Assembly: GCF_010668805.1 (NCBI RefSeq)
Contig: NZ_WUFT01000010.1
Location: forward strand, 186,001 to 250,000
DNA length: 64,000 nt
Origin: Rhizobium phaseoli
GTDB lineage: Bacteria; Pseudomonadota; Alphaproteobacteria; Rhizobiales; Rhizobiaceae
Direction: 5' to 3'
The notes beneath the pieces are model-generated. The model searched no databases. It had not been told where the DNA came from and saw nothing but the letters and a program-made list of their open reading frames with translations. Of the stretch, positions 32,037 to 40,740 are shown piece by piece. Position 1 is the first letter of the stretch, and every line of letters begins with the position of its first letter. The position numbers were made by a program, and so were the translations under genes.

Positions 32037-32449
32037 ATCGCCAGTTGGCCTGTAAGCCGGGTTCTGTATGGCTCCGGCGTGAACCGGAACGTGGCAGCCA
32101 TTCCTCTGGGACAGCGTTCGCACGCTGCCTCGCGCAACCCACCCGGATGACTGGCCTGGAAACCGGCCGGAAGGCCTTTCGGCCTGCCACGTCATCCCTA
32201 TTCGGTCTTGCTCCCGGTGGGGTTTACCGTGCCATTTCCGTTGCCGGAGATGCGGTGGGCTCTTACCCCACCCTTTCACCCTTACCTGTCATGACAGGCG
32301 GTTTGCTTTCTGTGGCACTTTCCCTGAGGTCGCCCTCGCCGGACGTTATCCGGCACCGTGTTTCCGTGGAGCCCGGACTTTCCTCACCCTATCGCCTTTC
32401 GGCATTGATAAAGCGCGGCTGCCCAGCCAACTGGCAGGGCTCCCATAAA
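32037..32449 (-). ncRNA. rnpB: RNase P RNA (class A)
   Basis: About 410 bases; the catalytic RNA of RNase P that trims tRNA 5' leaders. On the minus strand the ends pair as helix P1 (GCCAGTTGG near 32432 with CCAACTGGC near 32040). The conserved core is clear: GAGGAAAGTCCGGGCTCCA near the 5' side, then AGGGTGAAAGGGTG and GGTAAACCCCACCGG, and the 3' conserved ACAGAACCCGGCTTACAGG. The ends are placed from P1, so they may be a few bases off. Its promoter must lie near or inside the end of the oxidoreductase gene that stops 41 bases upstream. Confidence 0.96.
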
Positions 32450-32489
32450 CGAGAGAGAGGGCAATTGCTATCGAAATAAACGATATCGC

Positions 32490-33665
32490 TTAGCGAAATT
32501 GCGGTGTGAAATCCGTGGAGTAGCCCTGTTCGCTGATTCTGCCTGCTAAAAGCAGTTCGGCCCCAAGCCGGCCGATTTCGTCCGAACTCTTGGCCGACGT
32601 GCCGGCACAGCCCGTCAGCACCGCGATCTCCGGCGATGAGGTGTAGCCGATCATCGGGTAACCACTCGCCGTCTGCGACACGACGCAGGCGGCCGTGGAA
32701 ATCGAGAGCGGCACCATGTCGGGCACGAGACCGTCAACGATGCGCTTGAGGTGTACCCCCACGCTGTCGCGCCCTTCTGTTTTGAACCAGGCCCGCATCG
32801 CCGCCTCGTCGCCGAGCGCCAGATCGTCGGGGTCGCCGCCGATCTTCAGGTAGAGTTTGCCGTCGGGATAACGGATCGGCGGCAGCAGGTAGATATGGAT
32901 GCCGGGTACATTGAGAATGAGCGACGGCATGGTCGCAAGGCCCGCCGCGTCGGTCTCGCTCACTTCGAAAAGTGTGACGGTCCGGCCATAAACCGTCATG
33001 GCAACCGGACGCGGCAACAGATTCTCTGCAATGGAAAATCCACCCGCAGCCAGCAGCACCTTTTCACCGCGATAGGTCCGGCCGCCTGCGGTCTCGACGA
33101 CAGCCGATCCGCCCTCGCTGCGGATCGAGACGACATGATCGCGAATGACGGCAGCACCTGCCTTTTCAGCCAGCAGCGACTGCGCCTTCACCAGCTTGCG
33201 CGGACTGATATGCCCGGCCCCTCTCGGCTCGAAGACGCCGGCGGTGCCATCGGGGAAGGCGAAGAACGGAAAGGCAGCCTTCAGCCCGGCCGCGTCGAGA
33301 AGGCTGGTTTCGGCGTCCAGCGAAACGGCCGCCTGCCGGGTCTTTTCGAGATGATCGCTTCGATCAGGCGCAACGACGACGCAGCCGGCCTCGCGATAAA
33401 AGTCGATGCCGCTGTCAAGGGCGATCTCGCCATAGCGGCCGATCGACCGGTTGGCGAGCAGCGCCCAGTTGCGGTCAGGATCGATGGTGCGGGTGATGCG
33501 CCCTTCGTCGTAATGGCTGGCGAAGACGCCCTGATGCGCCTTGCGATCATCGGGTTCGTCCGGGCCGATCACCGCGACACCGTCCACTTGGCGGGCCAGA
33601 TGCCGCGCCGCCGCAGCCCCCATCAGCCCACGGCCAACGACGATATATTTGAAGTCGATTGTCAT
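32490..33665 (-). CDS. FAD-dependent oxidoreductase, DAO family (copy 1)
   Basis: 391 residues. The dinucleotide motif is VVGRGLMGAAAARHL (G11-R-G13-LM-G16), followed by a DAO-type fold as in sarcosine and glycine oxidases. The C-terminal FAD contact lies in TASGYPMIGYTSSPEIAVLTG. These enzymes oxidise secondary or primary amines of amino acids with H2O2 release; the substrate cannot be named. It is a tandem paralogue of the next gene, 11 bases apart, sharing ASHYDE-RITRT and much else. GAGGA 9 bases upstream fixes the ATG at 33665. Second gene of a two-gene operon. Confidence 0.87.
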   Translation of the reverse strand: MTIDFKYIVVGRGLMGAAAARHLARQVDGVAVIGPDEPDDRKAHQGVFASHYDEGRITRTIDPDRNWALLANRSIGRYGEIALDSGIDFYREAGCVVVAPDRSDHLEKTRQAAVSLDAETSLLDAAGLKAAFPFFAFPDGTAGVFEPRGAGHISPRKLVKAQSLLAEKAGAAVIRDHVVSIRSEGGSAVVETAGGRTYRGEKVLLAAGGFSIAENLLPRPVAMTVYGRTVTLFEVSETDAAGLATMPSLILNVPGIHIYLLPPIRYPDGKLYLKIGGDPDDLALGDEAAMRAWFKTEGRDSVGVHLKRIVDGLVPDMVPLSISTAACVVSQTASGYPMIGYTSSPEIAVLTGCAGTSAKSSDEIGRLGAELLLAGRISEQGYSTDFTPQFR

Positions 33666-33676
33666 CGCATTTTTCC

Positions 33677-34867
33677 TCAAACAAAGACCGGCGTGAGTTC
33701 GCTGCCGAAATCCGCGTCGCCAAGCTGCCCTTCCGTAAGAAGCACCGCTCCCAATCGCCCAAGCTCATCGGAGGATTTGGCCGCAACGAAATTGCCGCCG
33801 GTGAGCACCGCGATGCGCGGCGATTGGGTATATCCGGCATAGGGATAACCGGTCGGCGTGAAATTCGCCACGCAGGGCGCCGAAGTGACCGGGCAGCCGG
33901 CAAGCTCCGGCATCAGTTGCAGGGCGATGGCTGAGAGATGATCGCGCTCGGCAGCATTGCCGTCTGAACGGAACCACGCGCCGACATCCTCCAACCTGTC
34001 GAAGGAAAGCGCCTCTGTGTCGCCACCGAGCTTCAGATAGGTCTTGCCGTCGGGATAACGCACCGGCGGCAGAATGTAGATGTGGTCCTCCTCCCGTTCG
34101 CCGAGCACGATCGTCGACGGCATATCACCAAAGGTCGCCATCTCGCGCTCGCCGATCTCATAGAAGGCGACCGTGCGCGCCAGGACCCTGGTATTGACGG
34201 GACGCGGCAACAGGGCATGGAAATTGCTGAAACCGCCGGCGGCGACCAACACGCGCTCGGCGCTGTAGCTTCTGTCGCCGGCTGTCACCTCGACATGCGA
34301 ACCAACATCGCGCACCGATGTCGCAGTTGCCTCGATCAGCGCAACACCGCCCTGTTCGGCAAGCCTCGCCTGCGCCCGCACAAGGGCCCGCGGGTTGATG
34401 TGGCCGGCGCGCTTGCGTTCGAAATATCCCGTGAAATCAGGATCGACGGCGAGATAGGAAAAACGTTGGCGAAGGTCCGACGGCGCGATGGTCTCGATAT
34501 CGCTGCCAAGCGACCGGCTGACGGTTAGCGCCCGGTTGATATAATCCTGCTCATCCTTTGGCGTCGGACCGGTAAAGAGGCAGCCGACCTCCGAATAGAA
34601 GGAAACGCCGCTCCTTGCCTCGATTTCCCGATAGCGGTCGAGCGCCCGGGCGGCGAAACTGCCCCACGCCAGATTGCCGTCGAAGGTGCGAGTGATGCGC
34701 GCTTCGTCGTAATGGCTGGCGAATAGCCCGTCATGGGCCTTGCGTTGCTCCGGCTCGCGCGGGCCGATCAGTGCAATGCCGTCGTCGGCCATTGAGGAAA
34801 GGTGTCGTGCGGCGGCGGCACCCATCATGCCGCGCCCGATAATGATGAACCTGAAATCGACTGCCAT
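33677..34867 (-). CDS. FAD-dependent oxidoreductase, DAO family (copy 2)
   Basis: 396 residues starting MAVDFRFIIIGRGMMGAAAARHL, a Rossmann motif for FAD. The C-terminal half carries TGYPYAGYTQSPRIAVLTGG, as in its neighbour. The two proteins look like products of a tandem duplication with later divergence, perhaps acting on related amines or as two subunits. The ATG at 34867 is chosen from the match with copy 1; its GAGG ribosome binding site is the edge of a 21-bp repeat array, and the array itself encodes in-frame ATG codons that could extend the protein (RLGHLEM units). Confidence 0.87.
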   Translation of the reverse strand: MAVDFRFIIIGRGMMGAAAARHLSSMADDGIALIGPREPEQRKAHDGLFASHYDEARITRTFDGNLAWGSFAARALDRYREIEARSGVSFYSEVGCLFTGPTPKDEQDYINRALTVSRSLGSDIETIAPSDLRQRFSYLAVDPDFTGYFERKRAGHINPRALVRAQARLAEQGGVALIEATATSVRDVGSHVEVTAGDRSYSAERVLVAAGGFSNFHALLPRPVNTRVLARTVAFYEIGEREMATFGDMPSTIVLGEREEDHIYILPPVRYPDGKTYLKLGGDTEALSFDRLEDVGAWFRSDGNAAERDHLSAIALQLMPELAGCPVTSAPCVANFTPTGYPYAGYTQSPRIAVLTGGNFVAAKSSDELGRLGAVLLTEGQLGDADFGSELTPVFV

Positions 34868-34868
34868 A

Positions 34869-34971
34869 CCTAACCTCATCTTGAGGTGGCCTAACCTCAT
34901 CTCGAGGTGGCCTAACCTCATCTCGAGGTGGCCTAACCTCGTATCGAGGTAGCCCACCTCGTTTCAGGTGG
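34869..34971. repeat. 21-bp tandem hairpin repeats at the start of a FAD oxidoreductase gene
   Basis: Four full units of 21 bp (34869-34889, 34890-34910, 34911-34931, 34932-34952) and a degenerate fifth (34953-34971). Each unit holds ACCTC-ATCTC-GAGGT, a small hairpin, and reads as a GAGG ribosome binding site toward the gene. The first three units each carry an in-frame ATG, so different copy numbers keep frame but change leader and starts. Confidence 0.85.
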
Positions 34972-35047
34972 GGATATCACGGCGAGCGTCCTGATTCATA
35001 TCGCAAAAATGCCGGAAAGAAATTTCTCCCGACCCGTCTGACGAAGC

Positions 35048-35575
35048 TCAATCGAGCATCGCAAGCACCTTGCCGCAATAGGTTTTAGACACCGGGTTCA
35101 TGCGGGTGGCTGCATGGCCGGCATTGTATTTCAGGATGGTGTTGCAGGTCTGCCCGCCACCGAGCTGATGGGCGGCCGCCAGATATTTCATCCCGTATTT
35201 GATGTTGGTCTCGGGATCGAACAGGCCCTTCTTCGTACCGGAATAACCCATCATCCGCGCCGTCGCCGGCTTGATCTGCATCAGGCCGACTTCGCCGGCA
35301 CTGCCGCGGGCATTCGGATTGAAATTGCTCTCGACACGCACGACAGCCTGGGCGAGCGCGACGGGCACATTGTATTCGGCCGCATATTTATTGATCAGCA
35401 CGGCATAGGGAGTGCTCGTGGAAAAATCCGGCATGGCATAACCGCTCTGGCGATCGACGGTTTTCAACGAGATGGTTTCAGCCCTTGCACCCCAGTCATC
35501 CCCAGCCAAGGCAAAACTATATCCCGCCAGCAGCATGCCAACGCATGCCGCAGCACCAACAATCATATTCTTCAT
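35048..35575 (-). CDS. Secreted lytic transglycosylase (SLT domain)
   Basis: 175 residues. Signal peptide 1-24 (cleavage after ALA), then a compact SLT domain. The catalytic glutamate is E82 in VVRVESNFNP; GLMQIKPATARMMGY and ILKYNAG are the other SLT motifs. It cleaves the MurNAc-GlcNAc bond in the periplasm and leaves anhydro ends. The short length resembles small transglycosylases that open the wall for secretion or flagella. It is a single gene; no secretion machinery is near. Confidence 0.9.
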   Translation of the reverse strand: MKNMIVGAAACVGMLLAGYSFALAGDDWGARAETISLKTVDRQSGYAMPDFSTSTPYAVLINKYAAEYNVPVALAQAVVRVESNFNPNARGSAGEVGLMQIKPATARMMGYSGTKKGLFDPETNIKYGMKYLAAAHQLGGGQTCNTILKYNAGHAATRMNPVSKTYCGKVLAMLD

Positions 35576-35836
35576 GTAGTCTATTCACTCCGACCCATAG
35601 AATTGCAGGACTGCGCGCCTCGCCGTCATCCGGTTATACGTGACCAGGGATTGATCGCGTTCCGCAGCAATTCTTATCGTTTCATTTGGCGCTCATCGTT
35701 ACACTTGAAAAAGCCGCGAGCGCTGTTCAGCGGGCGTTCTTAGACCATCGCAATGAGGAGATAATAGGGAAATGATGTGGCGAGGTGGTTTTCACGGCCA
35801 TCGCGAGAATACCGCCCTGATGTCCGGCTCTTTCGG

Positions 35837-36598
35837 TCAGGAATAACGCGGCAGCGCCGACAGCAGACGGTGCAGCGTGTCGATCGTCGAGAAATCGGCG
35901 ATGCCGTCCACCCGTTCGGGACGGAAATGGCGCTGGAAAGCTTCCACGTCGCCGGCCGTCTTTTCGGAAAATTGACCTGTGATTTCAGTGCTGTAACCAT
36001 AGAGAGACAGCATCGATTGCAGCGCTTCGACAGGCTGGCCGGCGTCACCCTGCTGGAAGAAGCGTCCGCCGGTGATCGTTGCTGGCTCGACCCAGTGCCC
36101 GATGCCCGCCCGGTGAAGCTCTGCCCAGGGGAATTTTTCGCCCGGGTCGACCTTGCGGATCGGGGCTACATCGGAATGCCCAAGGACCCGTTCCGGCGCG
36201 ATCGACCAACGTTTGACACAGTCGCGACACAATTCGATCACCGCGGCGACCTGCTCATTCGGATAATCGGGAAGCCCGCCGGGATGGCCGGCATTGTCGA
36301 TCTCGATACCGATCGACAGCGAATTGATGTCCGTCTCGCCCTGCCAACTGCTCTTTCCAGCGTGCCAGGCACGCCGCGCCTCCGGTACGAGCTGCACCAC
36401 CTCGCCGTTCTCATGCACGAAATAGTGGCTGGAAACCTGGCTTTCGGCGCGACAGAGCCAGTCGAGCGCGCCATCTGCCGTTGGCATGCCGGTATAGTGC
36501 AACAGGACCATGTCTGGACGGCGCCCGTCCGCCCGCTCGCCGTGGTTTGGCGAAGGCTGCACGCGGGCGCTGCTGCAGTCGGCCTCGAACGAGGTCAT
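35837..36598 (-). CDS. N-acetylmuramoyl-L-alanine amidase, AmpD-like with PGRP fold
   Basis: 253 residues, no signal peptide, so likely cytoplasmic as AmpD. The Amidase_2 domain has zinc ligands H34 (LLHYTGM), H141 (LGHSDVAP) and D151 (KVDPGEKFPW); H141 to D151 has the same 10-residue step as in AmpD. A peptidoglycan-binding domain (about 180-250) follows. It recycles anhydro-muropeptides by cutting the peptide from MurNAc. Its ATGA overlaps the stop of the TerB/DnaJ gene by 4 bases, so they are one operon. Confidence 0.92.
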   Translation of the reverse strand: MTSFEADCSSARVQPSPNHGERADGRRPDMVLLHYTGMPTADGALDWLCRAESQVSSHYFVHENGEVVQLVPEARRAWHAGKSSWQGETDINSLSIGIEIDNAGHPGGLPDYPNEQVAAVIELCRDCVKRWSIAPERVLGHSDVAPIRKVDPGEKFPWAELHRAGIGHWVEPATITGGRFFQQGDAGQPVEALQSMLSLYGYSTEITGQFSEKTAGDVEAFQRHFRPERVDGIADFSTIDTLHRLLSALPRYS

Positions 36599-37302
36599 GC
36601 GGCGCGGCGTTCCTTCTCGATCGCCGCATAGGCTGCATTCAGCGCCGCCATGCGTTCGTTGGCGATCACGTGGAATTCCTTGGGCACGCCGCGCGAGATC
36701 AGCCGGTCGGGATGATGTTCGCTGACGAGGCCATGGTAGCGGCGACGGATGGTCGGGAAATCATCCGACGGCGAGACGCCGAGCACTTTGTAGGGATCAC
36801 GGCCGGACGAGACATGGCGCGCGGCGATCTGCTCGAAGCGGGTCTCGCTCATCTGGAAGATCTCGCCGATATGGCTGAGGAAATTCAGTTCCTTCTCGTG
36901 GATCAGCCCATCGGCCTTGGCGATGTGAAAGAGGCCGTCGAGCACGTCTTCCAGCACGGTGCAATTGGCCGCGCAGGTAACGCAGAGCGTCGAGAGCCGT
37001 TCGGCATAGGCTTCGTAGCCGGCCACGTCCTGGCGTGCGAGGTTGTAAAGCCTGGCGACGTTCTTTGCCTGGTCCTGTGGGAATTCGAAGATTTCCCGGA
37101 AGGCTTCGACCTCCTTTTCGCTGACGATGCCGTCGGCCTTGGCCATCTTGGCTGACAGCGCGATGATCGCCACGGAGAAAGCCACTTTGCGCCGGGTCTC
37201 GGGATCGCCTTCGAAAACTGTTCGGATAGCCTCGACCACCGCAGACAGCGCATTGCCCGCGGTATTGCCAATGGCATTCAACAGTTTTTCCCAGAAGGAC
37301 AT
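36595..37302 (-). CDS. TerB-like / DnaJ-domain protein (DjlA-type)
   Basis: 235 residues. The N-terminal part (about 35-150) is an all-helical TerB-like domain; the C-terminal 70 residues form a J domain, RDPYKVLGVSPSDDFPTIRR with the HPD motif in SEHHPDRL, which stimulates DnaK. This matches DjlA in domain order but lacks its N-terminal membrane anchor. The ATG at 37302 is chosen because GAGAG lies six bases upstream and MSFWEKLLNAIGN is a typical start. Coupled to the amidase, so a chaperone role in cell wall recycling or envelope stress is possible. Confidence 0.85.
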   Translation of the reverse strand: MSFWEKLLNAIGNTAGNALSAVVEAIRTVFEGDPETRRKVAFSVAIIALSAKMAKADGIVSEKEVEAFREIFEFPQDQAKNVARLYNLARQDVAGYEAYAERLSTLCVTCAANCTVLEDVLDGLFHIAKADGLIHEKELNFLSHIGEIFQMSETRFEQIAARHVSSGRDPYKVLGVSPSDDFPTIRRRYHGLVSEHHPDRLISRGVPKEFHVIANERMAALNAAYAAIEKERRAA

Positions 37303-37758
37303 CGAAATCTCTCGCATGCTTGTCAACTTATATGCAGATAGCTTGACCAAAGAATCGTAGCCTTTGCAAGGCGGCTATTGGTCGTAGCGCCGAACACAGT
37401 TTTCACGATTTTGTAATTGTCGCACCGCAGCAATGGATTCTCGTGCACTCGGCACGTCCGCTACGGCGCGCGCCACGCCGGCAATTTCCACAACTGTTCT
37501 CGTCAGTCAGAACCGGCTTGAAACGATTATATCAGTTCTTCCGGTCACTACGCGGCAGAAAGGCGCTTTTTCGTAAATTCTTTACTTTACAGGCTCCTTT
37601 CCCTGCCGCATCCATGCGCTCATGCATTTCGCCCGGAAGTGCAGCGGTTCCGGGATAACGACGTGCATAAAAACAATGAGCTAAGCGCATCGCTTGAAAC
37701 GACTTTGATGCGACGCCTATAGCTGAAGCCGCCGCACCGAAACGCCATAGGAGGGATC
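37303..37758. other. Intergenic region upstream of pfp
   Basis: About 455 bases between divergent genes. A clear sigma-70 promoter for pfp is at the right end. A modest AT-rich patch lies near 37565-37590. No gene is supported. Confidence 0.5.
37694..37722 (+). promoter_or_regulatory. Sigma-70 promoter of pfp
   Basis: -35 TTGAAA (37694-37699) preceded by C, exactly 17 bases, then -10 CTATAG (37717-37722). This is very near the rhizobial consensus CTTGAC-N17-CTATAT. The ATG at 37759 follows with AGGAGG upstream. Confidence 0.7.
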
Positions 37759-38970
37759 ATGGCCAAGCAGAAAGTTGCAATGCTGACCGCCGGAGGCCTT
37801 GCGCCCTGTCTCTCCTCCGCCGTCGGCGGCCTCATCGAACGCTACAGCGACATCGCCCCCGACCTTGATATCGTCGCCTACAAGTCCGGCTACCAGGGCG
37901 TCCTGCTCGGCGACAGCATCGAGATCACCCGCGACATGCGCGAAAAGGCGCCGCTGCTGCATCGCTACGGCGGCTCGCCGATCGGCAACAGCCGCGTCAA
38001 GCTCACCAACGCCGCCGATTGCGTCAAGCGCGGCCTGGTTAAGGAAGGCGAGAACCCGCTGCGGATTGCCGCCGAACGCCTCGCCAATGATGGTATCACC
38101 ATTCTCCACACGATCGGCGGCGACGACACCAACACCACGGCCGCCGACCTTGCCGCCTATCTCGCCGCCAACGGTTACAACCTCACAGTCGTCGGCCTGC
38201 CGAAGACTGTCGACAACGACGTCGTGCCGATCCGCCAGTCGCTCGGCGCCTGGACGGCCGCCGAAGTCGGCGCGCATTTCTTCGACAATGTCGGCAACGA
38301 GCAGACGGCCGCGCCCCGCACCCTCGTCATCCACGAGGTCATGGGCCGCCATTGCGGCTGGCTGACGGCCGCTACCGCCCGCGCTTATCTCCAGCGCACC
38401 AGCCGCAACCAGTATGTCGACGGCCTGATGATGAACGCACATTTGAAGAGCATCGACGCCGTCTACCTGCCTGAGATGGCCTTCGACCTCGACGCCGAGG
38501 CTGCCCGCCTGAAGGAGAGCATGGACCGCAACGGTCACGCCACGGTCTTCGTCTCCGAAGGAGCCTGCCTCGACGCCATCGTCACTGAGCGCGAAGCCGC
38601 CGGCGAGACCGTCAAGCGCGACGCCTTCGGCCATGTGAAGATCGACACGATCAATGTCGGCGCCTGGTTCCAGAAGCAGTTCGCCAGCCTTTTGAACGCC
38701 GAGCGTTCGCTCGTGCAGAAATCAGGCTACTTCGCCCGCTCGGCGCCTGCCAACGGCGACGACCTCAGGCTGATCCAAAGCATGGTCGATCTCGCCGTCG
38801 AAAGCGCGCTCAACAAAGTCTCCGGCGTCACCGGTCATGATGAAGCGCAGAACGGTAAATTGCGCACTATAGAATTTCCGCGCATCAAGGGGGGCAAGGC
38901 TTTTGACCTTTCGACGGCATGGTTTGCCGAAGTCATGGACAATATAGGCCAGAAATACAAAGACGCGTGA
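37759..38970 (+). CDS. pfp: Pyrophosphate--fructose-6-phosphate 1-phosphotransferase
   Basis: 403 residues. The key residues are GGDD at 120-123, where the second Asp replaces the Gly of ATP-dependent enzymes, and PKTVDND (148-154) with K149; together they mark the PPi-dependent type. It reversibly interconverts fructose 6-phosphate and fructose 1,6-bisphosphate using PPi, in glycolysis or gluconeogenesis. Rhizobia mostly lack an ATP-dependent phosphofructokinase, so PPi-PFK may be the main enzyme, but the Entner-Doudoroff route dominates in these bacteria. AGGAGG five bases upstream. Confidence 0.93.
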   Translation: MAKQKVAMLTAGGLAPCLSSAVGGLIERYSDIAPDLDIVAYKSGYQGVLLGDSIEITRDMREKAPLLHRYGGSPIGNSRVKLTNAADCVKRGLVKEGENPLRIAAERLANDGITILHTIGGDDTNTTAADLAAYLAANGYNLTVVGLPKTVDNDVVPIRQSLGAWTAAEVGAHFFDNVGNEQTAAPRTLVIHEVMGRHCGWLTAATARAYLQRTSRNQYVDGLMMNAHLKSIDAVYLPEMAFDLDAEAARLKESMDRNGHATVFVSEGACLDAIVTEREAAGETVKRDAFGHVKIDTINVGAWFQKQFASLLNAERSLVQKSGYFARSAPANGDDLRLIQSMVDLAVESALNKVSGVTGHDEAQNGKLRTIEFPRIKGGKAFDLSTAWFAEVMDNIGQKYKDA

Positions 38971-39028
38971 TTGACGGATGGTTAATATGATGTCTTTGCT
39001 TGTTCCCGAGGAATAAGGAGGAGACACC

Positions 39029-39664
39029 ATGTCACTTGAAGCTTGGCTCGCTTTTGCAGCCGCATCCGCTATCATGCTGGCCATACCAGGGCCGACGATA
39101 CTGCTCGTCGTTTCCTATGCGCTCGGTCATGGCCGCAGGACTGCGTTTGCGACGGTAAGCGGCGTGGCGCTGGGTGACTTCGCCGCGATGACGGCGTCTC
39201 TCTTTGGTCTCGGCGCCGTCCTGGCCGCCTCCGCCACCCTTTTCACCGTCTTGAAGTGGATCGGCGGCGCCTACCTGATCTGGCTGGGAATCAAGCTGTG
39301 GCGCGCTCCCATCATCGGCGAACCGGTTGCCGACAACGACAATCTGCCGGAAGAGAAGTCGCTCAAGATCTTCCTCCACGCCTATGTCGTCACCGCCCTC
39401 AATCCGAAGAGCATTATCTTCTTCGTCGCCTTCGTGCCGCAATTCCTCAATCCAGCCCTGCCCTTCGTCGGTCAGATGGCGATCATGGAGGCCACTTTCC
39501 TCGTACTGGCGATCCTCAACGCTTCCACCTATGCGTTTCTCGCCCATACCGCGCGCGGGCTGATTCGCAAGGCGAGCATCCAGCGCGCCGTAAACCGTAC
39601 CGGCGGTACGCTGCTCATCGCGGCAGGCGCCGTAACGGCCGGGTATCGCCGTATTGCAGCCTAG
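39029..39664 (+). CDS. LysE family amino acid exporter
   Basis: 211 residues with about six membrane segments. LysE-type features are visible: AIPGPTILLVVSYALGHGRR at the first segment, and ALNPKSIIFFVAFVPQFLNP in the middle, the usual motif of RhtB/LysE proteins. It exports amino acids or their analogues from the cytoplasm; the substrate is unknown. Strong AAGGAGGAG upstream. It follows pfp by 58 bases; co-transcription is possible but not shown. Confidence 0.9.
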   Translation: MSLEAWLAFAAASAIMLAIPGPTILLVVSYALGHGRRTAFATVSGVALGDFAAMTASLFGLGAVLAASATLFTVLKWIGGAYLIWLGIKLWRAPIIGEPVADNDNLPEEKSLKIFLHAYVVTALNPKSIIFFVAFVPQFLNPALPFVGQMAIMEATFLVLAILNASTYAFLAHTARGLIRKASIQRAVNRTGGTLLIAAGAVTAGYRRIAA

Positions 39665-39779
39665 TAACATTGCGTGGTTGCCGGAATGTCACAAATAGGT
39701 TAATGGGGTCACCAGGGCTTAAGGTTTTTAGTAACTTTTATACGCTGCCGGGGCGGCGCGATTTCACGAAAGTGGCGGA

Positions 39780-40709
39780 ATGGTAGCGATCGGATTATCC
39801 GGCCTGAAACGCAGTCTTGTCGTTTCGACGATACTCTGCGGCGTGATGACGGGATGCGCCAGCGTCGAATACACATCTCAGGCCGAACTGACAGCCGCCC
39901 AGACCGTTGTGCCGATGCCGAAACCCGGGGAAGACGCCACGCTTGCCGCGATTCCGACAGCCGAAGGCACAGCCGGTCAGGCGGTCGCCGGTGCCACCCT
40001 CCCTCAGGCATCCCCCTCCCTGACCGCGATGGCGATGCCGCCCGTGACAGCCTCTCAGCCTGCCGACCTCACCGTGCAGCCGGCAGTCTATGCGCAAATT
40101 CCGCTGACGCCCGAAATGACGGCGATCCAGTCCGTGGTGCCGACGCCGCGTCCGGGAGCCCCGGCACAGCCGACGACGCAGCTTGCCTTTGCCGCGACAC
40201 CGCAAAACGGCGCGCTTGCGGCACTTGCCGCAGTCGATACGACGCCGCGTCCCAGCATGGACTACGGGTTCGATGAATCCGGGCCGATCGATCCGCCGAC
40301 GGCACCGCCGATGTTCAGCGACGACGACAAAGACGATGCCCCGACCGTCGAAAAGAGCTTCGTCACCAAACTCATTCAGAAATATTCGAAGCTCTACGAA
40401 ATTCCCGAGACGCTGCTCCACCGCATCGTCCACCGCGAGAGCCGCTACAACGCCAAGGCCTACAACAAGCGCGGCTATTTCGGCCTCATGCAGATCAAGT
40501 ACAACACCGCGAAATCCATGGGGTATGACGGCGCCCCCGGTGGTCTTTTCGATGCCGAGACCAACATCAAATATGCCGCAAAATATCTGCGCGGCGCCTG
40601 GCTCGTCTCCGACAGCAAGGAAGACGATGCCGTTCGCCTCTATGCGCGCGGCTACTATTACGACGCCAAGCGCAAGGGCATGACCGACATCGCCCAGGGC
40701 AACTATTAA
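39780..40709 (+). CDS. Lipoprotein lytic transglycosylase (SLT domain)
   Basis: 309 residues. A lipobox at C26 (GVMTGC) marks an outer-membrane lipoprotein. A long Pro/Ala-rich linker, with repeated PTPRPG-like steps, fills about 30-185 and lets the catalytic domain reach the wall. The SLT domain spans about 195-305: catalytic glutamate in IVHRESRYN, GLMQIKYNTAKSMGY, and VRLYARGYYYDAK. In this third motif, the common YNAG is replaced by YARG. It cleaves glycan strands to anhydro products. No strong ribosome binding site is seen before the ATG. Confidence 0.87.
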   Translation: MVAIGLSGLKRSLVVSTILCGVMTGCASVEYTSQAELTAAQTVVPMPKPGEDATLAAIPTAEGTAGQAVAGATLPQASPSLTAMAMPPVTASQPADLTVQPAVYAQIPLTPEMTAIQSVVPTPRPGAPAQPTTQLAFAATPQNGALAALAAVDTTPRPSMDYGFDESGPIDPPTAPPMFSDDDKDDAPTVEKSFVTKLIQKYSKLYEIPETLLHRIVHRESRYNAKAYNKRGYFGLMQIKYNTAKSMGYDGAPGGLFDAETNIKYAAKYLRGAWLVSDSKEDDAVRLYARGYYYDAKRKGMTDIAQGNY

Positions 40710-40740
40710 GCAATAGAACGACTGAAACGACGAAGGCCGC

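Noticed and set aside
32034..32479. Small open frames on both strands over rnpB
   Set aside because: They lie in the RNase P RNA, whose conserved core is clear.
37443..37658. 71-codon plus-strand frame upstream of pfp
   Set aside because: No ribosome binding site, Arg/Pro/Ser-rich composition, and no domain.
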